From Cenarchaeum symbiosum A (lineage in GTDB: Archaea > Thermoproteota > Nitrososphaeria > Nitrososphaerales > Nitrosopumilaceae), in assembly GCA_000200715.1 (NCBI GenBank), contig DP000238.1, positions 1,266,593 through 1,330,592 of the forward strand: DNA of 64,000 nucleotides, in the 5' to 3' direction. Below the pieces are notes generated by a model. It worked only from the letters and a program-made list of their open reading frames with translations, made no database searches and was not told the DNA's origin. The number at the start of each line of letters is the position of its first letter. Position 1 is the first letter of the stretch. Below are positions 7,831 through 18,080 of the stretch, piece after piece. Position numbers and translations under genes: made by a program.

Positions 7831-7847
7831 TTAGGCACGGATTCTGC
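7831..7847 (+). repeat. Dispersed intergenic element, copy a
   Basis: The sequence TTAGGCACGGATTCTGC is preceded by CCCGGCC. It matches elements at 20777, 32768, 34169 and 36478 and an inverted one at 32873. It lies between the stop of the 62-residue gene and the start of the gene at 7771. Confidence 0.5.
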
Positions 7848-7874
7848 AGTCCTCTGGCAGTAGATCCCCGGGGC

Positions 7875-8063
7875 CTACATGAGGCCGGGGCCGGCGGCGT
7901 GGTCGGGTGCCTTGCCTTCATACAGGACCAGCACCGTAACCTGCAGCTTCTCGTTGAGGATATAGCTCGATACCTTTGCGTCGGCCACCTTGACATCCCT
8001 GGCGAACCGGTTCACCGACTTTTCGACCACATGGGGGGCGCCGGTGAATATCTTTATCTCCAT
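7875..8063 (-). CDS. Small conserved hypothetical protein (62 aa)
   Basis: From the ATG at 8063 the product is MEIKIFTGAPHVVEKSVNRF followed by DVKVADAKVSSYILNEKLQV and a short tail. Its alternating hydrophobic pattern suggests an alpha/beta or ferredoxin-like small fold. A TATA-like box (8086-8094, AATTAATAA on the minus strand) is at the leaderless distance and divergent from the alaS promoter. The much longer minus frame through alaS is a shadow. No function can be assigned. Confidence 0.6.
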   Translation of the reverse strand: MEIKIFTGAPHVVEKSVNRFARDVKVADAKVSSYILNEKLQVTVLVLYEGKAPDHAAGPGLM

Positions 8064-8168
8064 GGGGCCCGCGCGTGCGTGATTGTTATTAATTGCTTGT
8101 GTGTGTACGGGGGCGTTTCCGCGGCGGCGCGGGATTGTTTTTATTCCCGGCACGGGGGGGCCGCCCTG
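8064..8168. promoter_or_regulatory. Divergent promoter region, small gene and alaS
   Basis: Two TATA-like boxes point outward: AATTAATAA for the minus gene at 8086-8094 and TTTTTATT for alaS at 8138-8145, each roughly 25-30 nt from its start codon. Confidence 0.5.
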
Positions 8169-10853
8169 ATGGAAAAGCAGGAGATTCTCAGGGAGTTCTC
8201 TTCGGACCCCGAAAAATACTATACGGTGAGGCTCTTCAGGGAGGAGGGCTTTGAGAGGAGGGCGTGCAGCGTATGCGGCAGGTATTTCTGGGCGCTCGAC
8301 GGCAGGCCCGCCTGCCCCGAGGATTCCGATGATACATATTCCTTCATAGGCGACCCGCCCGCCCCCCGGGCCTACGACTATGCACAGGCCTGGCGGACCA
8401 TAGAGGAGTATTTCGTAAAGAACGGGCACGAATCCGTCCCAAGGTATCCCGTTGTATGCAGGTGGCGAGACGATCTCTACTTTACGATAGCCAGCATAGT
8501 GGACTTTCAGCGGGTCATGGGGTCCAGCGTGGTGTTCGAGTTTCCCGCAAACCCGCTTGTCGTGCCCCAGACGTGCCTGAGGTTCAAGGATCTGGAGAAC
8601 GTGGGCGTTACGGGAAGGCACTTTTCGTCGTTCTGCATGATAGGGCAGCACGCCGTCCCCGGGAACGGCGGCTACTGGAAGGACGAGTGCATAGACCTCG
8701 ATTACGGCCTGCTGGTTAGGCAGCTCGGCATACCAAAAGAAGAGGTGGTCTTTGTGGAGGATGTATGGGCGGGCGGCGGCTCGTTTGGCCCGTCGCTGGA
8801 ATACTATGTCAGGGGTTTGGAGCTGGGAAATGCGGTGTTTACGGAATTCCAGGGAGAGCTTGGGAATCATACGACCCTTGACCGGAGGATAATCGACATG
8901 GGGGCGGGCCTTGAGCGCTTTGCCTGGATCACCACGGGAACGCCGACTGCCTACGACTGCTGCTTTGGGCCCGTGATGGGGCGCCTGGCGGAGAGCCTTG
9001 GCGCCGACCAGGATTCTGCCGAGCTTGCGGCATACTATACAAGGGTGGCCGTGAATCTTGGCAGGTGCGGCGACCTCAATGAAGCTAGGAGAAGATCCGC
9101 GCAAGAAGCGGGGATAAGCGATTCTAGGATGGCTGGCGCCATTGCGCCGCTGGGCGAGGCGTACATGGTGGCAGACCACATCAGGACGCTGATATTTGCA
9201 ATATCCGACGGCGCCCTTCCCAGCAATGTGGGCGGCGGGTACAACCTCAGGATGATGCTGCGAAGAGTGGCTGGCGCCATGGAGAGGACGTTTCCGGGGC
9301 TGGATCTTGACGAGCTAGTAGATTTGCATATAGACTATCTTATGGGCACATACCCTGAGCTGGACGGGGCCAGGCAGGACGTCAAGACCATCCTGGATAT
9401 AGAGGCCTCAAGGTACGGCGATTCCAAGGAAAGAATGGGCAAGATTACTGCAAAGATCACAGACAGGGGGAGAGCCCCCGGCGTGGACGAGCTGGTGACT
9501 CTTTATGAATCCGACGGGATAACCCCCGAGTATCTCATCGAGGCTGGCGCGATACAGGAGGTGCCCCCAGAGTTTTACTCGAGATTAGACGAGCTGCACG
9601 CGCCTCCCCCAAAGGCCGCAGGCCCCGGGCCGGAGCTCGCAGGCCTTGCCGATACGGAGATGCTATTCTACGGGGAGGATCCGCCCGAGTTTGAGGCAAG
9701 GGTCATGCATAGCTCGGATGGCGGAGTGGTGCTCGATAGGACCTCGTTTTACGCAAGGGGCGGGGGGCAGGAGCCCGACCACGGGACCATAGGCGGCTTT
9801 CGGGTTACAGATGTGAGCAAGCACGGGGGGATAATACTGCACAGGCTGGACGGCGGTTCTCTTGCCGAGGGATCCACCGTCAGGTGTATCCGCGACGAGA
9901 AAAGGCGCGCGGGCATAACCAGGAACCACACCAGCACGCACATACTCAACGCCTCGGCGCGCGGCGTGCTCGGCTCGTGGGTGTGGCAGCACTCTGCATT
10001 CAAGGAAGAAGACCACGCAAGGCTCGACATTACCCACCATTCGCCGCTCTCGGCGGCCGAGGTGAAAAAGATAGAGGCGGCCGCAAACGGGATAGTAAAA
10101 GAGGACAGGGGTGTATCGATAGGGTACCACCCAAGGGGCGAGGCTGAGCAAAAGTACGGCTTTCGCATATACCAGGGAGGGGTGGTGCCAGTCAGCACGG
10201 TAAGGATAGTCACGATAAAGGGGTACGACGACGAGGCGTGCGGGGGAACGCACGTGAAGAGCACCGGCGAGGTGGGCCTGATCAGGATAACTAGGACCAA
10301 GAGGATACAGGACGGAGTGGTCAGGCTGGAGTTTGTATCCGGCGATGCAGCCATCGAGCACGAACGCACTGCAGCGGCCCGCGCCGAGGGCGACCGTGCT
10401 GCAGAGGAGGCCAAGGGCCGGCTCCAAGAAGAGCGCGACGCAGGCAGGCTCAAAAGCAGGGAGATCATACCAGGGATGCTAGAGGAGATAACAGGGGGCG
10501 GCAGTGCAGAGGGCATGGAGGTTGCAACGGGGCCCGGGGGCAGGCGCTGCCTTGCAGCCGGCATCCACGACGAGTACTTTCATACAAGCTTTGGCAAAAA
10601 GCTTGTGGCCATGGACCCCGCGTGTGCATACTGTGCGATATTCGAGGCAGGGCCCACCGTGAGGGTGCTGGCATATGCGGGCAGCAAGTCCGGCGCCGGC
10701 GCTGACGAGATAGTGCGGGAGGTCTCTGCCGTGCTGGGGGGCTCCGGCGGGGGCGCCGCGGGATTTGCCCAGGGAGGCGGCAAGGATTCATCGAAGATGG
10801 CAGAGGCCGTGGCCAGGGCGCGCGTGCTGTTATTCGGGGGTGATAATACATGA
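8169..10853 (+). CDS. alaS: Alanyl-tRNA synthetase
   Basis: The 894-residue enzyme charges tRNA-Ala. The archaeal N-terminus begins MEKQEILREFSSDPEKYYTV with a CSVCG pair. The class II core includes a GGGSFGPSLEYYVRGLELGN stretch and an IIDMGAGLERFAW block (motif 3 region). The editing domain has HTSTH starting at residue 587 and CGGTH at 691, the zinc-binding set that clears mischarged serine or glycine. A C-terminal coiled coil and DHHA1-like domain follow. The frame is open back to 7791, but the ATG at 8169 matches the family N-terminus and has a TATA-like box 25-30 nt upstream. Its last 4 nt overlap leuS (ATGA). Confidence 0.96.
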   Translation: MEKQEILREFSSDPEKYYTVRLFREEGFERRACSVCGRYFWALDGRPACPEDSDDTYSFIGDPPAPRAYDYAQAWRTIEEYFVKNGHESVPRYPVVCRWRDDLYFTIASIVDFQRVMGSSVVFEFPANPLVVPQTCLRFKDLENVGVTGRHFSSFCMIGQHAVPGNGGYWKDECIDLDYGLLVRQLGIPKEEVVFVEDVWAGGGSFGPSLEYYVRGLELGNAVFTEFQGELGNHTTLDRRIIDMGAGLERFAWITTGTPTAYDCCFGPVMGRLAESLGADQDSAELAAYYTRVAVNLGRCGDLNEARRRSAQEAGISDSRMAGAIAPLGEAYMVADHIRTLIFAISDGALPSNVGGGYNLRMMLRRVAGAMERTFPGLDLDELVDLHIDYLMGTYPELDGARQDVKTILDIEASRYGDSKERMGKITAKITDRGRAPGVDELVTLYESDGITPEYLIEAGAIQEVPPEFYSRLDELHAPPPKAAGPGPELAGLADTEMLFYGEDPPEFEARVMHSSDGGVVLDRTSFYARGGGQEPDHGTIGGFRVTDVSKHGGIILHRLDGGSLAEGSTVRCIRDEKRRAGITRNHTSTHILNASARGVLGSWVWQHSAFKEEDHARLDITHHSPLSAAEVKKIEAAANGIVKEDRGVSIGYHPRGEAEQKYGFRIYQGGVVPVSTVRIVTIKGYDDEACGGTHVKSTGEVGLIRITRTKRIQDGVVRLEFVSGDAAIEHERTAAARAEGDRAAEEAKGRLQEERDAGRLKSREIIPGMLEEITGGGSAEGMEVATGPGGRRCLAAGIHDEYFHTSFGKKLVAMDPACAYCAIFEAGPTVRVLAYAGSKSGAGADEIVREVSAVLGGSGGGAAGFAQGGGKDSSKMAEAVARARVLLFGGDNT

Positions 10854-13709
10854 TTGACTGGGCCGGCGTAGAGAAACGCTGGAGGGAGAGATGGGAGAAA
10901 GAGAAGCACTTTGAGACCAACCCGGGGGAGAAGCCAAAAAAGTTCATCACCGTTGCATACCCGTATCCCAACTCGCCCCAGCACATAGGTCACGGCAGGA
11001 CGTACACGCTGGCCGACGTGCATGCAAGATACCACAGGATGAAAGGGTACAATGTGCTATTCCCCATGGCGTTCCACTATACGGGCACGCCTATACTGGG
11101 AATGGCGGACAGGGTCAAAGACGGGGACCTCGTGCTGATGGACGGGCTGCGCAGGCTGTACGGGGTGCCCGAGGACGAGATACGGGGATTTGTAGAGCCC
11201 GAGAAGATAGCGAGGTACTTTCACGGCGAGATAAAGTCGGGCATGATAGAGATGGGATATTCGATAGACTGGCGCCGCGAGTTTACCACGATAGACCCCG
11301 CATACAAGAGCTTTATCGAGTGGCAGTTGGGCAGGCTCCGCGAGGAGGGGCTTATCATACAGGGCTCGCACCCGGTAGGGTGGTGCCCCCGGGATCAGAA
11401 TCCGGTCTCCCAGCATGACACGCTGGGCGATGTCGAGCCGGGGTTTACTGAATATACGCTGGTAAAGTTTGCCTTTGGGGAATATGTGATCCCCGTCGCC
11501 ACGCTCAGGCCCGAGACGATATTTGGCGTGACCAACCTGTGGGCCAACCCAACTGTAACGTACAAGCAAGCCGACATAGACGGCGAGAAATGGATAGTCT
11601 CAGAAGAGTGTGTACACAAGCTCGAGTTCCTGGGCAGAGAGATTACGATAGAAGGCGAGGTTCCAGGATCAGAGCTTGCGGGGGGCAGCGCCACGCCCCC
11701 CCATGGAGGCGCCCCCGTGCCCATTCTGGCAGCAGAGTTTGCAAGGCCGCAGACCGGCACGGGCCTCGTCATGTCTGTTCCCGCGCACGCGCCTTTCGAC
11801 TGGAGGGCGCTCGAGGACCTCAGGGAATCAGGGGGATGCTGCAGCATCTGCGATACGGCCCGTACCCATCATATCGACAGAGGGGCTAGGCGAGATACCC
11901 GCGATGGAGGCGTGCAAGAAATTTGGCGTCTCGGGCCAGGACGACCCCAAGCTCGAAGAGGCCACGGATGAAGTGTACGGAAAAGAGTTCTATTCGGGGG
12001 TCCTGCTGGATAATACGGACAAATTTGCAGGCATGAAGGTGCCTGAGGCCCGGGATGCGGTGGCTGCATGGCTCGGGGAGAAGGGGTCCACGGATATGAT
12101 GCTCGAGCTTGCAGACGCACCTGTGCGGTGCAGGTGCGGCACCGAGTGTGTTGTAAAGATGCTCTCCAACCAGTGGTTTCTCAACTACGGGGACGAATCG
12201 TGGAAGAAAAAGGCCGCCGCATGCCTTGATAACATGGAGATCCTGCCTCCAGAGATACGCGGCGAGTTCGGCCAGGTCCTCGCGTGGCTGCACGAGCGCG
12301 CGTGCGCAAGGCAGCACGGGCTGGGCACAAGGCTGCCCTGGGACAAGGACTGGATAGTGGAGAGCCTCTCGGATTCTGTGATATACATGGCATATTACAC
12401 GATAGCAAAGCATGTAGGGAGCGGCGCACTCGGGGACGGCGGGCTTCCGCCAGAGTTCTTTGACTATGTCTTTCTTGGAAAGGGGGATGCCGCGGATGTA
12501 GCCCGCGCGGCCGGGGTGGCTGCAGAGGCGGTGAATAGTGCAAGGAGAGAGTTTGAGTACTTTTACCCGGTGGATGCGCGCCACTCGGGGAGGGACCTTG
12601 TGCCAAATCATCTTTCATTTTTTGTGCTCAACCACGTGGCGATATTTCCCGAGAAACACTGGCCCCGGAAGATAGTGGTCAACGGGTCGGTTCTCATGGA
12701 CGGCAAGAAGATGTCAAAGAGCATGGGGAATATAGTGCTGCTCCGCAAGGCCATAGCCGAGCACGGCGCCGACCCGATAAGACTGGCCATCATAATATCG
12801 ACAGAGCTGCTCCAGGATGCGGACTTTAATTTGGAATCCATGCAGGGGATAAAGGGCAGGCTCGAGACGATGCATGACGAGTGCGCCCGGCTCTCGCCTG
12901 GCGGCCCCGGCCCGGACTGCGCCGAGGACCGGTGGATAAAGAGCAGGCTGCACGGATTGGCCGCTGATGCTGCCGCGACAATAGAAAAGATGAGGCTGCG
13001 CGAGGCGCTCCACTCTGTACTGTTTGGCTTTGAGCAGGACATACAGTGGTATCTAAAGCGCGCCGCGGCAAAGGGCAGGACGGACACGGGCGGCATGCTA
13101 TACGAGGCATGCAAGGCGCGCGTGGCCATGCTGTCCCCGTTTGCGCCGCACATATCTGACGAGATGTGGTCCCGGATGAAACTAGACGGCATGGCATCAA
13201 GGTCCGGCTGGCCCGAGTTTCCTGGCTGGGAGGACCCGGAGTCGGAGCATGCGGAGGGATTCATCAGGGGAATGATGGATGACATTGCCAGCATCATAAA
13301 GGTGACAAAGATATCCCCGTCGAGGATAATCCTGTATACGGCGGGCGGGCCCAAGCGGGAGGCGTACAGGGCCATACTGAGACTTGTAGAGTCCGGGGGC
13401 GCCGGCATGGGCGAGGTGATGAAAGGACTCGGTGCAGATCCCAAGACGGCAGATATTAGAAAGAACCCGGGCTTTGTGCAAAAGGTCATCAAGGACATAC
13501 TATCGGCGCCCGAGGAGACCCGGCGGATGAGGCAGGAGATGGCAGGCTTTGATGAAAAGGCGCTCATACTGGAGGAGCTGGCAGGCCTGGCGGGGGCCGA
13601 GTTTGGCGCAAAGGTGGAGGCGTATGGCGAATCAGAGGAGGGCATCTACGATCCAAAGGGCAAATCTGTCCATGCGAGGCCCTTCAAGCCGGCGATATAC
13701 ATGGAGTAG
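10850..13709 (+). CDS. leuS: Leucyl-tRNA synthetase, one frameshift
   Basis: The gene encodes archaeal LeuRS of about 950 residues, which charges tRNA-Leu. The first frame (10850-11971) carries the class I signature HIGH at residues 45-48, the connective editing region (VATLRPETIFGVTNLWANP, then SVPAHAPFDWRALEDL), and loses sense after about 11826. A second frame, sensible from about 11855 (PVPIISTEGLGEIPAMEACK), runs to 13709. It has the CRCGTECV zinc knuckle, KKMSKSMGN and the anticodon-binding domain. The join needs a net +1 insertion or -2 deletion between about 11826 and 11866. The enzyme is essential, so an error in the sequence is more likely than loss. It overlaps alaS by 4 nt. Confidence 0.92.
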
Positions 13710-13803
13710 GTCTCGGCGGGGCTAGACGCGGGCGGTCCAGGGATGTGGCAGGCCGTGTATAGTGATGAAAAAAACTGACCCAAGCAAGAATTAATTTAAT
13801 TTC

Positions 13804-13814
13804 CATATTTCTTA
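13804..13814 (+). promoter_or_regulatory. TATA-like box of the FN3 protein gene
   Basis: CATATTTCTTA lies about 29 nt before the GTG start at 13838 within a locally AT-rich spacer. Confidence 0.45.
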
Positions 13815-13837
13815 ACGGCTCCGGCCGCGTAGACCTT

Positions 13838-16106
13838 GTGAGGATCGTACTGGGGGCGCTGGCGGCGCTGATAGCGCTTGGCGCCTATTCCGCGTATGCA
13901 GATGTGCCGGACAAGCCCGTGGGAGTTATCGCGGACGACATAGCACCCGATGAAATCCAGCTCTCGTGGAGTCCTCCCGAGGACGACGGGGGGTCACCAA
14001 TCACAGGATACAGCATAGAGTACAAAATTCTGGGAGACACAGAGTTTAAGACATTAAAAGACGATACAGAATCAAACAGCACAACATACACCCACAAAGG
14101 TGTGGAGAAAGGTGAGGATTACGTTTACAGGATATATGCGATTAACGCAGACGGAATGAGTGATCGTTCCGCAGAGGCTAGTGGGGAGACGAGTGATTCG
14201 TCGATCCCGCCGGACAACGTAGCACCCAACCCCCCGGATGACCTAGACGCAAAGGCCATATCGCCTACCGAGATAGAGCTGACTTGGAAAAAACCCAAGG
14301 AGAATAATTCTCCGCCCGTAGAGGGGTACAAAATAGAGCAGATGAGGGAATCCGACGATTACGCCACCATAAAAAATAACACGGAGAGCGGAGCCCTCAA
14401 ATATAGTCGAGGGACTCAAGACGGACACAGAATACACCTTCAGGGTCTCGGCGTGGAACTCCATAGGCCTAAGCACCGCATCCGGGGAGGATACAGAAGA
14501 GCCGAAAGATGATTCTGAGCGAGAAGAGTCTGCGACGAAGCCGAACAGCCCAAAGAACGTAAAGGTCGAGGCGCTTTCACCCAGCATGCTGCACATAAGC
14601 TGGGAGGAGCCGACGGCCAACGACGGCCCCAAAGCGACAGGCTACCGCATAGACTACAAAACAAGAGACGGCGACTATACCACCCTAATAGATGACAATG
14701 GACAGAAGACCTCGTACACGCACACGGCACTGAGCAGCGGCGAGACGTACAGCTACAAGATATACGCAAAGAACCAGCACGGTGAGAGCAGAGCCTCAAA
14801 CATCGTGTCCGAGAAGCCAGCTGGTACCCAGTCACCCGTAAAGCTCACTGCAACCGGACTCTCCCCCACCTCGGCGAGACTGGACTGGTTCGCACCGTCG
14901 GATACAGTTGGGCTGAAGATAGTGAGTTACAGCATAGAGAGGTTGACCTCCAATAATGTATTCCTTGATGCTGAAAAAACTGGGAGTTCCGATACATCAT
15001 CCATACTAAACAACCTAGAGACCGATAAAGAGTACAGGTTCCGAGTGTTTGCACACCTTACCCAGGGTGTTTCCTCGCCAAAGTCCGAGCCGGTCGTGTT
15101 CACCCTCACAGAAGACTCTGGCAAGAACGTAGAGCGGTCCCCCGAGAGCCCCGGCAGTCTCCAAGTGACAAGTTCGTCTCACGACCAAGTCTCCCTCACA
15201 TGGAATGAACCGTCGAATAATGGCGGAACCCCCATCACAGGGTACAGAATAGATGTAAGGTCAGACGGGAACTATGAGACGATAGAGGCCGACACGGGTA
15301 GCACCTCACGCAGCTACACCCATACCGACAGGGTCGCCGAGACGGAATACACCTACAGGGTATACGCGATAAACAAAATAGGGTCAGGCCCTCCAACGAC
15401 GGAGGTATCAGTCACCACCGCGGCCGAGCCCGAGGAGCCAGTCTTGGCAGCCCCCTCATCCCCTAGGAACCTCGAGGCCAGCGCCTCCTCTTCGGACCGG
15501 ATAGACTTGAAATGGGTGGAGCCGGCGGATGACGGCGGCGCACGCATCAGTGAGTACAGGCTAGAGGCAGACAGCGGGGACGGCTTTGAGAGAATCTCCG
15601 GCGGGAGAAGCACCACATACGCGCACATGGGGCTAGAGCAGGATACAAAATACACCTACAGGGTGTACGCTACAAACTCCGAGGGCACAAGCAGCCCCTC
15701 CGTGGCGGCAAGTGCCACCACTGAAGAGGAGGAAGAGCCGGAGGATCCGCTGCTGCGCGTGCCAGGGTTCCCCGACCCAGACAGGGACGCCAGGTATTAC
15801 GTGGACAGGTATGAGAACGAGCCCGAGTACAAGGCATGGTTTGACAGCAACTTCCCCGAGTATGCCATAGAAGAGATAGTGGGCACGCCAGAGGAGCTGC
15901 CCGAGGAGGAAGAGCCGGAGCTCACCACAGAGAGCCGCCTGGAATACTATAACGACAGGTATTCAGAGTCCGTCTACAAGAGATGGTTTGACTCCTACTT
16001 TGGGGGCAGGGCGCTGGAGGATGTAGTGCCAGACGAGCCGTCGTTTGGAACGTGCGGCGAGGGCACGGAACTAACAGACGGCATCTGCCAGATAATAATA
16101 GAATAG
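13838..16106 (+). CDS. Secreted fibronectin type III repeat protein, one frameshift
   Basis: A GTG start gives a signal peptide (MRIVLGALAALIALGAYSAY, cleavage near ADV). Six fibronectin type III repeats of about 90 residues follow, each with an L-W-x-P strand, a GYRIEYK-like strand and a YTYRVYAIN-like strand. The frame breaks in repeat 2 near 14405-14420 and resumes with GLKTDTEYTFRVSAWN; comparison with the other repeats suggests two lost bases at YSH. After a Glu-rich linker the C-terminus has two copies of a YYxDRYxxxxxYKxWFDS motif and a CGEGTELTDGICQ end. Such proteins are probably displayed on the cell surface for adhesion, which could suit a sponge symbiont (inference). Confidence 0.85.
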
Positions 16107-16151
16107 GATCCCAGGATTACCACGCACGGGGGCGGTGCCTCCTAAAGAGTC

Positions 16152-16352
16152 CTATCTTCGGAATTTGTTGACGGTGGCCGTCTTTTTCTGCGAGCGCTTT
16201 ATGCCAGTCGTCTTTATCTTGGACTTTGTGACCTTGCCTTCCGGCTTGGCGGGACTGCCGGAGCGCCGGGCAGCCCTGTCAAGGGAGCTCCTCAATTTTT
16301 GGTTCTTTTTGTTCTTTTCAATCTCGGCCTTGGTCGCGTTTCTTCCAGTCAT
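16152..16352 (-). CDS. Small lysine-rich basic protein (66 aa)
   Basis: From the ATG at 16352 the product begins MTGRNATKAEIEKNKKNQKL and is very rich in Lys, Arg, Ser and Thr, ending NKFRR. A TATA-like TTTAAA (16378-16383 region) lies about 27 nt upstream; a TTG at 16370 would be too close to it. The composition suggests a nucleic-acid or ribosome-binding protein, but there is no motif to confirm it. Confidence 0.55.
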   Translation of the reverse strand: MTGRNATKAEIEKNKKNQKLRSSLDRAARRSGSPAKPEGKVTKSKIKTTGIKRSQKKTATVNKFRR

Positions 16353-16370
16353 AGTTCTGTATGGTGCCAA

Positions 16371-16588
16371 TGGACGTTTTAAACTTGTTGCCCCGTACAG
16401 GCGAGTTGTTTGATATGAAAATCATCTCCGCTATTCAGCGCTGCCCTCCTCCATCTGGCCAGGGTTGGCCTCCCGGACCCCCTAGCGTATAATGAAGGAA
16501 AATCGTTAAGATAGGGGGCGCTTATAGATGGCTATGGGAGCAGGATAGATATGGCAGCGGAGGAAATCCATAGAATGGGAGCAGGGGG
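16371..16588. other. Spacer between divergent small genes
   Basis: The spacer holds the TATA-like box of the basic protein gene and short broken frames only. I see no RNA gene. Confidence 0.4.
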
Positions 16589-16783
16589 TTGAACATCTTG
16601 TCAGAGTTTAAGCGCATATCGTTACTGGATAGAAATTATCAGGAAGTAGATAGCATCTCCGAGGCAGTTCACATACTGGCCCAGATAGGCAATGAGATGA
16701 CAACCCGTCGAGTTGCACCGGGGGAACCAGATGGTCTGGCCATAGCTTATACCCCCAATCATGAAAGGCACGAGATAGAATAG
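16589..16783 (+). CDS. Possible small hypothetical protein (64 aa)
   Basis: A TTG-started frame reads MNILSEFKRISLLDRNYQEV and is more AT-rich than its neighbours. A purine-rich GCAGGGGG lies just upstream as a possible ribosome site, but I see no well placed TATA box and no recognised family. It may be real or chance. Confidence 0.3.
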   Translation: MNILSEFKRISLLDRNYQEVDSISEAVHILAQIGNEMTTRRVAPGEPDGLAIAYTPNHERHEIE

Positions 16784-16908
16784 GCAGACATGCTTCATAC
16801 CAACCGGAAAAGTATTTCGGGAGGCATAATTTCAGCTCAAGAGACCAATCAAATTTACAATCATGGCCCTCCCGCAAGGTAAAAATTGGATCCCCGCATG
16901 CTATATCC

Positions 16909-17301
16909 ATGGGCGATCAGCTAAAAGTCTCCTCAATGGACCACGTCAACATGAAGGTCAAAAGCCTTGACGGCACGATAAAGTTCTATGGCGATCTGTT
17001 CGGCTTCCAGGTAAGAAAGGACGAGAACCCCAACAAGACCGGCTCCCCCTCCAAGATAATAGGCAATGATACGGTAAAGCTCTGCCTGTACGAGCATCCA
17101 ACAATGACGCCAGAAGGCGGCATAGCCCACTTTGGGCTCCACATAGAGAACTTTGATGACGTAATGGACAGGTGCAGAGAGCTTGGCGTCGAGGTGCTAT
17201 ACGACGGGCTGATAGAGTTCGAGGGATCCCGGTCAGTCTACATAAAGGATCCCAGCGGCTACGAAGTCGAGCTTACAGAAAAACAGGGCGGCGGGCTCTA
17301 G
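16909..17301 (+). CDS. Glyoxalase/VOC-fold protein
   Basis: The 130-residue protein has the vicinal oxygen chelate layout: two beta-alpha-beta-beta-beta units, the first beginning MDHVNMKVKSLDGTIKFYGD and the second IAHFGLHIENFDDVMDRCRE, with the closing YIKDPSGYEVEL strand. Metal-ligand candidates are His of DHVN, Glu97-region residues and the late Glu in YEVEL. VOC members include glyoxalase I, dioxygenases and methylmalonyl-CoA epimerase; the substrate cannot be read. It converges on phnE with a 4-nt overlap. Confidence 0.82.
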   Translation: MGDQLKVSSMDHVNMKVKSLDGTIKFYGDLFGFQVRKDENPNKTGSPSKIIGNDTVKLCLYEHPTMTPEGGIAHFGLHIENFDDVMDRCRELGVEVLYDGLIEFEGSRSVYIKDPSGYEVELTEKQGGGL

Positions 17302-18080
17302 CTCTTAACCTCTGCACCGCGCTGCGGCTTTACTATATACCGGTCCCTTATCCTCAGGCTGGCCCAGTCGAGCAACAGGACAGTCACCAGCACTACCAGC
17401 ATGAATACTGCGGCCTTGCCATACTCAAAGAACTTGATGTAATTTATGATGTAAAACCCGATCCCGCCGGCGCCCACCAGCCCCAGTATGCTAGTCTGCC
17501 TTACATTATAGTCGAACATGTACAGCAGCTGCCCCAGCAGGTGCGGCGCAGACTCTGGCACCACCACATGCCGTATCAGCTGCCACCTGCTAACTCCTAT
17601 CGCGCGCACAGCCTCGACGGGCCCCGGATCTATCGCCTCTATCGCCTCGTACTGTAACTTTCCCACAAACCCTATCGTATACATTATAATCGCCAATACC
17701 CCCGCAAACGGGCCCAGCCCCACCATTATCACAAATAGAATGGCCCACAGTATAGATGGAAATGTGCGCACTGCAGCCAGCAGCGCCCTGACCGGGACAT
17801 ACACCCACCTGCTGCTAAGGTTTCTTGCAGCCAGCATCCCCATGGGAAGCGCAATGCCCACCCCCACAATGGTCCCTATGAACGCCATCTGGATGGTCTC
17901 GAGCATCGACCAGACCGCCGTGTCCAGCAGCTCAGCATCCACTTGCGCCATCTCTTCTACAACCACTGCAAGGTTCCCAAACCCGCCGACAAACTCGACG
18001 GGATCGGCGCCCAAGTTCACCGATGCGGCCACCACCGCTGCAACGACGGCCGCCGTGACTAAATTCCCCCTAGGGCTCAC
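17298..18080 (-). CDS. phnE: Phosphonate/phosphate ABC transporter permease
   Basis: The protein (about 260 residues from a GTG at 18080) is an inner-membrane permease with about five or six spans. The binding-protein-dependent transport signature is at EAVRAIGVSRWQLIRHVVVP, and QTSILGLVGAGGIGFYI is typical of PhnE. The GTG start overlaps the end of phnC by 11 nt, so the two are likely translationally coupled; a longer start at 18134 would run deep into phnC. With phnC and phnD it forms an importer for phosphonates or phosphate-like anions. No C-P lyase genes lie in the window. Confidence 0.9.
   Translation of the reverse strand: MSPRGNLVTAAVVAAVVAASVNLGADPVEFVGGFGNLAVVVEEMAQVDAELLDTAVWSMLETIQMAFIGTIVGVGIALPMGMLAARNLSSRWVYVPVRALLAAVRTFPSILWAILFVIMVGLGPFAGVLAIIMYTIGFVGKLQYEAIEAIDPGPVEAVRAIGVSRWQLIRHVVVPESAPHLLGQLLYMFDYNVRQTSILGLVGAGGIGFYIINYIKFFEYGKAAVFMLVVLVTVLLLDWASLRIRDRYIVKPQRGAEVKS

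Noticed and set aside
7791-8168. Upstream in-frame extension of alaS to 7791
   Set aside because: Those 126 codons do not match any AlaRS N-terminus, overlap a likely minus-strand gene and lie upstream of the TATA-like box; the family start is at 8169.
8064-9179. Long minus-strand frame antisense to alaS
   Set aside because: It mirrors the alaS codon pattern and has no motifs; only its last 62 codons look like a gene.
12608-13645. 345-codon minus frame antisense to leuS
   Set aside because: Serine-rich low-sense composition, a typical shadow of a GC-rich coding strand.
13760-13790. C/D-box small RNA (GTGATGA ... CTGA)
   Set aside because: Only an A-run separates the boxes, so no guide sequence fits.
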